Position numbers and translations under genes: made by a program. DNA of 64,000 bases from Flavobacterium psychrophilum (GTDB lineage: Bacteria > Bacteroidota > Bacteroidia > Flavobacteriales > Flavobacteriaceae): positions 27,528 through 91,527 of the forward strand of contig DZCQ01000005.1 in the NCBI GenBank assembly GCA_022730285.1. Direction: 5' to 3'. Positions within the stretch are counted from its first letter, which is position 1. Each line of letters opens with the position of its first letter. Below, in pieces: positions 26,187 through 34,616 of this stretch. The notes under the pieces are model-generated. The model was given only the letters and a program-made list of their open reading frames with translations, ran no database searches and had not been told where the DNA came from.

Positions 26187-27143
26187 ATGAAAAATTACTT
26201 TTTAGCCATAAATTTATTTATAGCACACACAATATTATCACAAACAACTATGATTCGTCCTGCTAATTTACAAAAAGGAGATACGGTAGCTATTGTTGCC
26301 ACTGCCCGAAAAAATATTGATAACGATTTGTCTTTTGCCAAAAATCTATTGGATAGCTGGGGTTTACATTACAAAATTGGAAATACAATAGGATTGGATT
26401 TGAACCAATTGGCAGGAACTGATATGCAACGTGCAGCTGATTTTCAGGAACAAATGGATAATCCTAATGTTAAAGCAATTTGGTGTGTAAGAGGAGGTTA
26501 TGGTACGGTCAGAATGGTAGATTTGTTAGATTTTACAAAATTTAAACAAAATCCTAAATGGATAATAGGCTTTAGCGACATTACGGTTTTGCATAACCAT
26601 TTAAATGTAATGGGTTTTGAAACCATTCATGGTATTATGCCTGTAAGTAGTAAAGCAACGGAGCAAGCAAAAGAAAGTTTATGTATGGCTTTGTTTGGCG
26701 AAAAAATAACTTATGAAATTCCTACCAATGCAAAAAACAACTTAGGTTCTGCAAAAGGAGAGCTTGTGGGTGGAAATTTATCTATCATTTACAGTTTACT
26801 CGGTTCTCCATCGGCAATTAGCTGTCAGGATAAAATATTATTTATAGAAGATTTAGATGAATATTTGTATCATATTGATAGAATGATGATGAATTTGAAG
26901 AGAAATGGTTGTCTGGGTAGATTAAAAGGAATTATAGTAGGCGGAATGACAACGATGAAGGATAATGATGTTCCGTGGGGTAAAAATGCACTTGAAATTA
27001 TTGCTGATATTACTAAAGAGTACCAAATACCTATAATATTTAACTTTCCTGCAGGACACATACAAGATAATAGAGCATTAATTATGGGAGCTACTGTCCA
27101 AATTTCAGTAAATGAAACTACTAGCAAAGTGGTTTTTGAATAG
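26187..27143 (+). CDS. Muramoyltetrapeptide (LD-) carboxypeptidase, peptidase family S66
   Basis: A 318-residue S66 serine peptidase with an N-terminal export signal (FLAINLFIAHTILSQ). The catalytic triad can be placed: Ser130 in IIGFSDITVLH, Glu221 in LFIEDLDEYLYH and His291 in FPAGHIQDN. CVRGGYGTVR is also typical. It removes the terminal D-alanine from cross-wall tetrapeptides during murein recycling. A signal peptide is notable because the E. coli enzyme is cytoplasmic; a periplasmic role is inferred. rarA follows one base after its stop. Confidence 0.88.
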   Translation: MKNYFLAINLFIAHTILSQTTMIRPANLQKGDTVAIVATARKNIDNDLSFAKNLLDSWGLHYKIGNTIGLDLNQLAGTDMQRAADFQEQMDNPNVKAIWCVRGGYGTVRMVDLLDFTKFKQNPKWIIGFSDITVLHNHLNVMGFETIHGIMPVSSKATEQAKESLCMALFGEKITYEIPTNAKNNLGSAKGELVGGNLSIIYSLLGSPSAISCQDKILFIEDLDEYLYHIDRMMMNLKRNGCLGRLKGIIVGGMTTMKDNDVPWGKNALEIIADITKEYQIPIIFNFPAGHIQDNRALIMGATVQISVNETTSKVVFE

Positions 27144-27144
27144 C

Positions 27145-28422
27145 ATGAATGCACCTTTAGCCGAGAGAATTAGGCCTAAAAACTTAACAGAATACATAAG
27201 TCAATCTCATTTAGTGGGAGCAAATGGCTCTCTTACTACCCAAATTAAGAGTGGTACTATTCCATCTATGGTGCTTTGGGGTCCACCAGGAACTGGTAAA
27301 ACTACTCTAGCACAAATTATTGCACAAGAATTGCAAAGACCTTTTTTTGAATTAAGTGCTATTAATTCTGGCGTGAAAGACATACGAGAAGTTATTGAAA
27401 AGTCAAAGCAAAGTGGGGGATTGTTTACTACTAAAAATCCTGTTTTGTTTATTGATGAAATTCATCGATTTAGCAAGTCGCAACAAGATTCTCTATTAGC
27501 GGCAGTAGAAAAAGGGTGGATAACTCTAATAGGTGCTACTACTGAAAACCCAAGTTTTGAGGTAATTCCTGCTTTATTGTCAAGATGTCAAGTGTATGTT
27601 TTAAATCCTTTTTCAAGAGAAGATTTACTTGCACTTTTATCACGTGCAATGCTAGAAGATATTGTTTTACGAACAAAAAAAATACATCTCAAAGAGCATG
27701 AAGCATTGTTGCAACTTTCTGGTGGTGATGGTAGAAAATTGTTAAATATTTTCGAATTAGTTATCAATGCTCAATTAGACGATGAAATTGAAATTACAAA
27801 TGATAAAGTGTTTCAATTAGTCCAAAAAAATACGGTATTGTATGACAAAACAGGAGAGCAACATTATGATGTTGTATCGGCATTTATAAAATCTATACGT
27901 GGGAGCGATCCAAATGGTGCTGTATATTGGCTTGCTAGAATGATAGAAGGTGGCGAGGACGTCAAGTTTATTGCTAGACGGTTACTTATTTTGTCTAGTG
28001 AAGATATTGGTAATGCAAACCCGACAGCATTTATAATGGCAAACAATTGTTTTCAGGCTGTTTCTATAATTGGATATCCTGAAAGCAGGATTATTTTGAG
28101 TCAATGTGCTGTTTATTTGGCTACTTCTCCTAAAAGTAATTCTACTTATCTTGCAATAGGTATTGCTCAAGATGTAGTGGCTAAAACAGGAAATTTACCC
28201 GTACCAATTTCTTTAAGAAATGCTCCAACAAATTTAATGAAGGAAATAGGTTATGGGGAAGATTATAAGTATGCACATAATTATACCAATAATTTTGCCG
28301 AACAGGAATTTTTGCCAACAGAAATTAGCAATACAACATTGTATATTCCTGGAGACAATTCCAGAGAAAATAACACTAGAGAGTTTTTAAAAAACAGATG
28401 GAAAGACAAATATAACTATTAA
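27145..28422 (+). CDS. rarA: Replication-associated recombination protein A (RarA/MgsA AAA ATPase)
   Basis: A 425-residue AAA+ ATPase beginning [20 protein letters not shown]. Walker A is GPPGTGKTT (residues 46-54), Walker B is [10 protein letters not shown], and the sensor region is [19 protein letters not shown]. The C-terminal tetramerisation domain ([20 protein letters not shown]) is present. It acts at stalled forks and single-strand gaps. The start at 27145, one base after the LD-carboxypeptidase stop, is preferred to an overlapping extension. It converges on a minus-strand gene 8 bp away. Confidence 0.93.
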   Translation: MNAPLAERIRPKNLTEYISQSHLVGANGSLTTQIKSGTIPSMVLWGPPGTGKTTLAQIIAQELQRPFFELSAINSGVKDIREVIEKSKQSGGLFTTKNPVLFIDEIHRFSKSQQDSLLAAVEKGWITLIGATTENPSFEVIPALLSRCQVYVLNPFSREDLLALLSRAMLEDIVLRTKKIHLKEHEALLQLSGGDGRKLLNIFELVINAQLDDEIEITNDKVFQLVQKNTVLYDKTGEQHYDVVSAFIKSIRGSDPNGAVYWLARMIEGGEDVKFIARRLLILSSEDIGNANPTAFIMANNCFQAVSIIGYPESRIILSQCAVYLATSPKSNSTYLAIGIAQDVVAKTGNLPVPISLRNAPTNLMKEIGYGEDYKYAHNYTNNFAEQEFLPTEISNTTLYIPGDNSRENNTREFLKNRWKDKYNY

Positions 28423-28430
28423 AAACTTTT

Positions 28431-29195
28431 TTACAACTTAATATCTAAATATTCTGAAACAATCAGTCCATCTTCTAAATATTCAAAATACCACAAGTCT
28501 TTTTTAGAAAAAACAACACCTTCTGTTTCGTTTTTAATCCCTATATATATTGCAGATCTAGAAGTTTTGTATAAAATAAGTTCCTCTTTTGTGGAAGGTA
28601 TTATTACTTTAAAATAAGGACTGTTTTTAATTGGTTTGTCATTCTGAGATGTCTTTTCATAAGTTACGTTTTTTTCGGTTTTAATTACTTTGGTTACTTC
28701 TGTAGAAATATTTTCTACATCTCTGGACTTTATTTTTTCCTGTGCTTCTTGGTCATAATAAGTTTTCCCTGAAAATTTGTATTTAGCTTTATCAAAAGAT
28801 TTTAATGCCATTAACAATGCTTGATTGTATGCTTGAGGCAAATCTTTTGTACGACTTTCTCCTAAATCGGTAGTAAAAAGGATTTTATTTTTGCAATCTT
28901 TAAATTCAATTTTTAGTTTGGTAACAAAAAGGGTGTTTTCTGGAACCACGTTTACAAAAACTTTATTACAATTATAATCTAAAAAACCTTCTGGAAGCTC
29001 CTCATTAGATACGTATGCTTCAAAACCTTTTTGTTTTAAAAATGCTTTGATAGTTGTATTAATACGATATTGATTATCTGTTGTTTGAAATTCAAACTTT
29101 GCAGGAATTAATGCCATTTCATAATCGTTTAAACTACCTTGAGAATAGTTTATAAAGCTCACTAATAGCGAAAAGTATAAAAATAAATGTTTCAT
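28431..29195 (-). CDS. Exported hypothetical protein
   Basis: I do not recognise a named family. This 254-residue protein has an N-terminal signal peptide (FLYFSLLVSFINYSQG) and no other membrane segment. The first half contains a domain with FVNVVPENTLFVTKLKIEFKDC, resembling DUFs for periplasmic flavobacterial proteins, and LPQAYNQALLMALKSFD; the C-terminal part is beta-rich. It is the last gene of the TPR-mpl-SWIM-radC-yjjG unit, 23 bp after yjjG, and converges on rarA. Confidence 0.65.
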   Translation of the reverse strand: MKHLFLYFSLLVSFINYSQGSLNDYEMALIPAKFEFQTTDNQYRINTTIKAFLKQKGFEAYVSNEELPEGFLDYNCNKVFVNVVPENTLFVTKLKIEFKDCKNKILFTTDLGESRTKDLPQAYNQALLMALKSFDKAKYKFSGKTYYDQEAQEKIKSRDVENISTEVTKVIKTEKNVTYEKTSQNDKPIKNSPYFKVIIPSTKEELILYKTSRSAIYIGIKNETEGVVFSKKDLWYFEYLEDGLIVSEYLDIKL

Positions 29196-29218
29196 GTGCT
29201 TTGGTGTTTTGTGTTATT

Positions 29219-29905
29219 TTAAAAAAAATCTTTTAATTCTGCTAAAGTACTAATTTGATTTATATTTTGAATAACTTTAGTGTTATTTGGGTTAAAATAA
29301 ATTGCTTTCATGCCAAAATTTATGGCTCCATATACATCAGCGTCTATGCAATCTCCAATCATCACACTTTCATTTTTTGTAGCATTTGCAGTAGTTAAGG
29401 CATGGTTGAATATTATTGGATTTGGTTTTTTTGCTCCAGCTTTTTCAGAATTTGTAATGGTTTTAAAATAGCTTTTAATGCCAGAGTTAAGCATCTTTTT
29501 GTCTTGTACTTGATCAAAACCATTTGTAATTATATGTAATTCGTAGTGTAATTTTAAATAATCCAAAACTTCTATTGTTCCTGGAAACAGGTGTGTAAAT
29601 GTTGGTAGTAAATAAATGTAATCTTCTGAAATTAAATTAATTAAATCGTCCGTTATTGTATAATCAAGAAGTTTAAAGGTTTCTTGAAACCTTCCATATC
29701 GAAGTTCTAGTTGTGATATTTTGTCATTTCTGTATAATTCCCAATATTTTGCATTTGTAGGGACATAAAAATGCATAAATTGTGAGGTGGGAATGCTAAT
29801 TTGGTGTTTTTTTAATACAAAATCAAAAGTTAATTCTGAGTTTTTCTCAAAATCCCAAAGTGTGTGGTCTAGATCAAAAAATAGATGTTTTATGGTGTTT
29901 TTCAT
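29219..29905 (-). CDS. yjjG: YjjG-family noncanonical pyrimidine nucleotidase (HAD)
   Basis: A 228-residue HAD phosphatase. Motif I is FFDLDHTLWDFEKNS, motif II is ITNGFDQVQ, motif III is the Lys in EKAGAKKPNP, and motif IV is MIGDCIDADVYGA. The YjjG/YfnB family dephosphorylates nucleoside monophosphates, including noncanonical pyrimidines, acting as a house-cleaning enzyme. It follows radC by 2 bp and precedes an exported hypothetical. Confidence 0.85.
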   Translation of the reverse strand: MKNTIKHLFFDLDHTLWDFEKNSELTFDFVLKKHQISIPTSQFMHFYVPTNAKYWELYRNDKISQLELRYGRFQETFKLLDYTITDDLINLISEDYIYLLPTFTHLFPGTIEVLDYLKLHYELHIITNGFDQVQDKKMLNSGIKSYFKTITNSEKAGAKKPNPIIFNHALTTANATKNESVMIGDCIDADVYGAINFGMKAIYFNPNNTKVIQNINQISTLAELKDFF

Positions 29906-29907
29906 AC

Positions 29908-30603
29908 TTATAATTTCCCGTCGTCGTTAAAGCTATAATAAGCATTTTCGGTAATTATTAAATGGTCTAATACCGAAATTTCTAGTTGCTTTCCAGCTTG
30001 TTTTATTTGATTTGTAATTTCTATATCCTGTTTGCTTGGAGTTAATTTTCCAGATGGATGGTTGTGTATTAGTAGTATAGAAATGGCATTTTGTTCTAAT
30101 GCCATCTTAAAAAGGATTCTTACATCTACCACTGTACCAGTAATTCCTCCTTTACTTAGTTGCGTTTTATATAGTAGTTTTGCGTTATTATTAAGGTATA
30201 ATACCCAAAATTCTTCATGTGCTAAATCTCCAATAATGGGTTGCATCAAATCAAAAGCTATTTTACTAGATGTTACAGAGATATATTTTTCTGTTTCCTG
30301 CAATCTTCTTCTTTGCCCAAGTTCTAGTGTTGCAACTATGGATACAGCTTTTGCTTCACCAATTCCTTTAAATTTGGTAAGTTGCGAAATGGTTAGTTTT
30401 CCTAATTGGTTTATATTGTTGTTTACCGATGCGAGTAATCTTTGTGATAATTGCACTGCACTTTCATCTCTAGAACCAGAACCGATTATTATTGCAATTA
30501 ATTCTGAATCGGACAATGCAGATTTTCCTTTCAAAAGCAACTTTTCTCGTGGGCGATCATCTTCCGCCCATGTTTTTATAGAAAAAGAATTGGTTTTTGT
30601 CAT
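29908..30603 (-). CDS. radC: RadC family JAB-domain protein
   Basis: A 231-residue RadC protein. An N-terminal helix-hairpin-helix region (FKGIGEAKAVSIVATLELG) is followed by a JAB/MPN domain with the metal motif HNHPSGKLTPSKQD (His180, His182, Asp193). RadC was named as a DNA repair protein, but its biochemical role is unresolved. It lies 15 bp downstream of the SWIM-domain gene and 2 bp upstream of yjjG, in a run of closely spaced minus-strand genes. Confidence 0.92.
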   Translation of the reverse strand: MTKTNSFSIKTWAEDDRPREKLLLKGKSALSDSELIAIIIGSGSRDESAVQLSQRLLASVNNNINQLGKLTISQLTKFKGIGEAKAVSIVATLELGQRRRLQETEKYISVTSSKIAFDLMQPIIGDLAHEEFWVLYLNNNAKLLYKTQLSKGGITGTVVDVRILFKMALEQNAISILLIHNHPSGKLTPSKQDIEITNQIKQAGKQLEISVLDHLIITENAYYSFNDDGKL

Positions 30604-30618
30604 GATTTTAAATGCTTT

Positions 30619-32298
30619 TTAGCGTTCATTTTTGTTTTCCAGCAAGTCATTTAACGCATCTAAAAAATTAGAATCATAATGTCGTTTTCTTACTTGTACA
30701 GTAGCCTTAATTTCTAAAAAACTATAATTTTCGTCTATCCATTTCAAAAATTTATTTCGATATTCCATTTCCATTTCGTCTAGCGGATTAGCATAGCGGC
30801 TTAATGTGCCTTCAATTAATGTTAATGCTACTAAAAATGCAGATTTATGATGCGTATATAGCTCTTTTCTGTATTCAAATAGTATAGAATAAGTAGTGTA
30901 AAGAGAGATGTTTTCTAGTATTTTTTGATAATTTTTCTCTAGAAAATAAATATCGATATATGCTTTTACGAATTTAGAATTCCCGTGAAAATTTCTTTTT
31001 AAATACCCCAGCACTTTTGTTCTAAATACTTTAAATGCTTCTGGCGAAGAGTGTTTTTGTATTTCAAAATAATCGTCCATTTCAAAATTATAGAAAATGG
31101 TTTTCATGGATATCAAAGCATTTTTTTGAGAATTTTCTGTTTGTTTGTAAATTTCTTTGAGAATGTTAAAATAGCCAGTATTGTATTTATCATTAGAATT
31201 TCGAAAAATTTGTTCATTTGCAATGTTCTCTGCAACATCGTATTTTTTAATTTCAATTAATTTTTCTAATAGAAGTATGTTGTAGTCGTTTTCATAATAC
31301 TTAGCCTGAAAATGTTCGTAAATATCTTCAAAAAGTCCGTTTTCGGATAAAACTTTTAGCATAAATCTCTGAAGAGAACTGTTGTAACTTGTTTTTTTAA
31401 GAATAGATTTGTTAAATATAGTTAGAATTTTTTTAGCAAAATAACCCTTCTGTTCTTTGCTATGTATGCTCTCGTAAAGATGAAATATATTATCCTTTTC
31501 AAACTCAAAATAGCTTTTAGCATTAAAGTAAGAGTCTATTCTATAATCGATAATTTTTTGCCAAACCTCGTGATCTTTAATGTTATGGATATAAAGATTT
31601 ATTTCCTTATAAATTCTCTCCACAAACCTAATAATCTTAATACTAGACAAATACATTTTGTGATGAAAGTCAATAAGCTCTGTATTTATAAATAAAATCA
31701 AATCTGTCGATTCTTTCTTTTCGATATTTTTTTGGCAATAGACAACAAACGGTTTTAAGGTAATATCTAACAAATCGATTACTTTTTTCAGTTCTGTTCC
31801 ATCAATTGTTCTTTTGTTTTTAATAACAGATTTAATGGTGCTTTCGATACTGGCTTTTGCTTCGACTTTTGTAAAAATGATTTCTTTTTTAGAAAAATTA
31901 TTTACAAATAGAAATTCAATGTCTTTATTTTTTTTAAGTAATTCAGAAAACCATTGTTTTAAGTCCTGATGACTTATTTGTTCTATTAAAATATCTGTTT
32001 CGGTTTGTTTTTTTCGTACGGTGTTTTTAGGTGTTTGTTTTCTGTTTTTTAAAAAATATAAAAATGCATTTTTATGAACACAAAGCGACGCACCATTTTC
32101 GCAATCGCACGTTAGGTTTGTAATTAACGTTTTATTAAAAGTAATTGAAACATCAAAACTATCTGTTCCTTCATCTACATAGGCGGCAAGCTTGTTAGCA
32201 GAAATTTCTTCTAAATCTCGAACTAGCAGTTTTTTGGCTTTGTTGCTAATTGTTTTGGTTATTTTAGACTCAAAATTATCTAAAGTTAGTTGTTCCAT
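30619..32298 (-). CDS. SWIM zinc-finger protein
   Basis: A 559-residue protein. Near the N-terminus is a SWIM zinc finger: Cys64-x-Cys66, then Cys73-x-His75 in LTCDCENGASLCVHKNAF. The long helical remainder lacks catalytic motifs I recognise and carries many paired helices, perhaps tetratricopeptide-like. SWIM domains bind DNA or proteins and often sit in partners of SWI2/SNF2 helicases, but no such helicase gene is adjacent. It is 10 bp after mpl and 15 bp before radC. Function unknown. Confidence 0.78.
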   Translation of the reverse strand: MEQLTLDNFESKITKTISNKAKKLLVRDLEEISANKLAAYVDEGTDSFDVSITFNKTLITNLTCDCENGASLCVHKNAFLYFLKNRKQTPKNTVRKKQTETDILIEQISHQDLKQWFSELLKKNKDIEFLFVNNFSKKEIIFTKVEAKASIESTIKSVIKNKRTIDGTELKKVIDLLDITLKPFVVYCQKNIEKKESTDLILFINTELIDFHHKMYLSSIKIIRFVERIYKEINLYIHNIKDHEVWQKIIDYRIDSYFNAKSYFEFEKDNIFHLYESIHSKEQKGYFAKKILTIFNKSILKKTSYNSSLQRFMLKVLSENGLFEDIYEHFQAKYYENDYNILLLEKLIEIKKYDVAENIANEQIFRNSNDKYNTGYFNILKEIYKQTENSQKNALISMKTIFYNFEMDDYFEIQKHSSPEAFKVFRTKVLGYLKRNFHGNSKFVKAYIDIYFLEKNYQKILENISLYTTYSILFEYRKELYTHHKSAFLVALTLIEGTLSRYANPLDEMEMEYRNKFLKWIDENYSFLEIKATVQVRKRHYDSNFLDALNDLLENKNER

Positions 32299-32308
32299 AC
32301 TTGTTTTT

Positions 32309-33664
32309 TTATACTATCAAACTTTTTACTTCCTCAAAATTTAAGCCACCATAATTTCCAGAACTCATTAGTAATAAGGCAGAATTATCAAATTCTTGAC
32401 TAAATAGAAATGTTTTAAAATCTTGTGGATTGGTATAAATTATTAAATTTTCTTTGTTAAATGCCTGTGCAATTTGCTGGTAAGTAATCTCATCTAGTTG
32501 TTTTATTTTTACAGCATCTGGAGAGTAAAATACTATGGCAATATCAGCAGCATCTAATGCACCTTGGTATTCTTTTAAAAATGCAGCATTCAAGCTACTG
32601 TAAGTATGCAATTCTAAACAGGCAATTAATTTTCTGTCAGGATACTGATTTTTAACCGCTTTTGTAGTAGCAGCAACTTTGCTTGGGGAGTGAGCAAAAT
32701 CTTTGTAAGCAACTTTGTTGTTGCTTTCTGCAATTTTTTCTAGTCGTTTGCTTGCTCCTTTAAAACTTGCAATTGCTTCGTAAAAATCGACTTCATCAAC
32801 TCCCATATTTTGGCAAACCCATTTGGCTCCAGCCAGATTATTTAGGTTATGACCACCAAAAATTGCTATTGGCATATCTCCTTCGGGAGTTTCCAGTAGA
32901 GTAGTGCCATTTTCAACTTTATAATTTGGTGTTTTGTAGGCTATTTTCCGAATAGGATTTGTAGCATCTTCGGCAACTTTTTTTACAGTTTCGTCTTCTT
33001 CATTATATACTAAAATGCCCCCATTGATTATTTGCTTGACAAAAATTTCAAATTGTTCGACATAATTTTCGAAGGATGGAAACACATTAATATGGTCCCA
33101 TGCAATGCCAGAAAGTAAAGCGATATTAGGTTGGTATAAATGAAATTTTGGTCGTCTGTCTATTGGAGAGCTCAAATACTCATCGCCTTCTAGCACAATA
33201 AAGTCGTTTGTTTCTGTAAGATGTACCATTGTGTCAAAACCTTCTAGTTGTGCACCAACCATATAATCTACATTAATATTGTGGTAATGCATTACATGCA
33301 AAATCATGGAGGTAATAGTGGTTTTTCCATGCGAGCCACCTATAACAACTCTCGTTTTATATTTAGATTGTTCATACAAAAATTCTGGATAGGAATATAT
33401 TTTCACTCCTAGTTCCTTCGCTTTTAGTAGTTCTGGATTGTCTGCTTTGGCATGCATTCCTACTATAATCGCCTCTATGTTTGGGGTAATTTTTTCTGGA
33501 AACCAACCTAAATATTCTGGAAGTAATCCTTTTTTTTCTAATCTAGATTTAGAAGGTTCAAAAATAGCATCGTCGCTACCAGTAACTATGTATCCTTTGT
33601 TGTGTAATGCTAATGCTAAATTGTGCATGGCTGCTCCGCCAATGGCTATAAAATGTGTTCTCAT
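32309..33664 (-). CDS. mpl: UDP-N-acetylmuramate:L-alanyl-gamma-D-glutamyl-meso-diaminopimelate ligase
   Basis: A 451-residue Mur ligase. The N-terminal IGGAAMHNLALALHNKGYIVTGSD and the ATP loop GSHGKTT (residues 110-116) are clear, as are VLEGDEYLSSPID and DFAHSPSKVAATTKA of the central and C-terminal domains. The DEYL motif and Mpl-like spacing separate it from MurC. It reattaches recovered tripeptide to UDP-MurNAc in murein recycling. Together with the LD-carboxypeptidase upstream on the opposite strand, the area holds two recycling enzymes. Confidence 0.9.
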   Translation of the reverse strand: MRTHFIAIGGAAMHNLALALHNKGYIVTGSDDAIFEPSKSRLEKKGLLPEYLGWFPEKITPNIEAIIVGMHAKADNPELLKAKELGVKIYSYPEFLYEQSKYKTRVVIGGSHGKTTITSMILHVMHYHNINVDYMVGAQLEGFDTMVHLTETNDFIVLEGDEYLSSPIDRRPKFHLYQPNIALLSGIAWDHINVFPSFENYVEQFEIFVKQIINGGILVYNEEDETVKKVAEDATNPIRKIAYKTPNYKVENGTTLLETPEGDMPIAIFGGHNLNNLAGAKWVCQNMGVDEVDFYEAIASFKGASKRLEKIAESNNKVAYKDFAHSPSKVAATTKAVKNQYPDRKLIACLELHTYSSLNAAFLKEYQGALDAADIAIVFYSPDAVKIKQLDEITYQQIAQAFNKENLIIYTNPQDFKTFLFSQEFDNSALLLMSSGNYGGLNFEEVKSLIV

Positions 33665-33705
33665 CTTTTTTAAATATTCAAAAATCTTTTTTGTATAAGT
33701 TGTTT

Positions 33706-34392
33706 CTAGCTTTCAAATTTTTCTTTCAAATTTTTTGCCTTTTCTTTGTCTTTTAGTTTGTTCCAATATAAATCGTATAGTTTTTGAAAGGTAGTCTTGG
33801 AATTTCCTAGTTCGTGTGCTTTAAGATAGTTTTGTTCTGCATTAGTATTTCTGTGATAATATTCTTCTATATATCCTTTGGCAAGATAGCCATCTATTGC
33901 CGAAATTACCATTATTTCTTGTGCATATTTTTTTGCTTTTGTTTGGCTACCGCCTACAATTCCGGGTAATTCTGTGTACAGTATAACTAGTGCCCATCTC
34001 GAATCCACATGCTTTTTGTCTAGTTTTGCAGCGGTTAAAAATGCTTTTTCTACTTCATCTACCATGGTTAAGGCCTTCCATTTAGAAATAGATTTTGACT
34101 TCATACCTAATGCTCCACCATATTTATACCAATAATTTGCAGTATTAGGAAATTGTACTTTTAAATATTTATAATATTTGATTGCCTCGTCCCATTTTTT
34201 GGAATGACCAGCAATATCGCCTAAATATTCTACGGATTTGTAGCTATTTGGATTTTTTTTTAAATAACTTTCAAAAAGCACTTTTGCTTCGCTGTATTTT
34301 GCTTGATTGTATAATTTCTCAGCCTTTTCAAAATCGGTTTCTGCCATTGTATGGGTGCTTATTAGTAACAATAATAAAGTTAAAAATTTCAT
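33706..34392 (-). CDS. Exported tetratricopeptide-repeat protein
   Basis: A 228-residue protein with a signal peptide (LTLLLLLISTHTMAE) followed by TPR-like helical repeats: FEKAEKLYNQAKYSEAKVLF, WDEAIKYYKYLKVQFPNTAN and a C-terminal NAEQNYLKAHELG. No catalytic motif is seen, so it is likely a periplasmic scaffold. It is the first gene of the minus-strand run that continues with mpl 41 bp downstream. Confidence 0.72.
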   Translation of the reverse strand: MKFLTLLLLLISTHTMAETDFEKAEKLYNQAKYSEAKVLFESYLKKNPNSYKSVEYLGDIAGHSKKWDEAIKYYKYLKVQFPNTANYWYKYGGALGMKSKSISKWKALTMVDEVEKAFLTAAKLDKKHVDSRWALVILYTELPGIVGGSQTKAKKYAQEIMVISAIDGYLAKGYIEEYYHRNTNAEQNYLKAHELGNSKTTFQKLYDLYWNKLKDKEKAKNLKEKFES

Positions 34393-34563
34393 ACAGACCT
34401 AATTATTTTTCAAAAATAACGAAATGTAAGCAATTAATATCTATTAATTTCGGTTTTTACAACTAATTTAGAACAAATGCGGTTGCTGCATAATTTTTAT
34501 AAAAAAACAGAATTACCACATAAGAATAGTTTGAGTGTAATTTTTTGATGTAATTTATAAAAT

Positions 34564-34594
34564 AAAAAAACCGTCTCATTATTTGAGACGGTTT
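34564..34594 (-). terminator. Rho-independent terminator of the S46 peptidase gene
   Basis: CCGTCTCA (34571-34578) and TGAGACGG (34584-34591) form a perfect 8-bp stem with a five-base loop, extended by AAA and TTT. On the minus strand the stem is followed by a run of seven T, 20-50 bp beyond the stop at 34617. Confidence 0.85.
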
Positions 34595-34616
34595 AATTCA
34601 GGTTATTCGCTAAATG

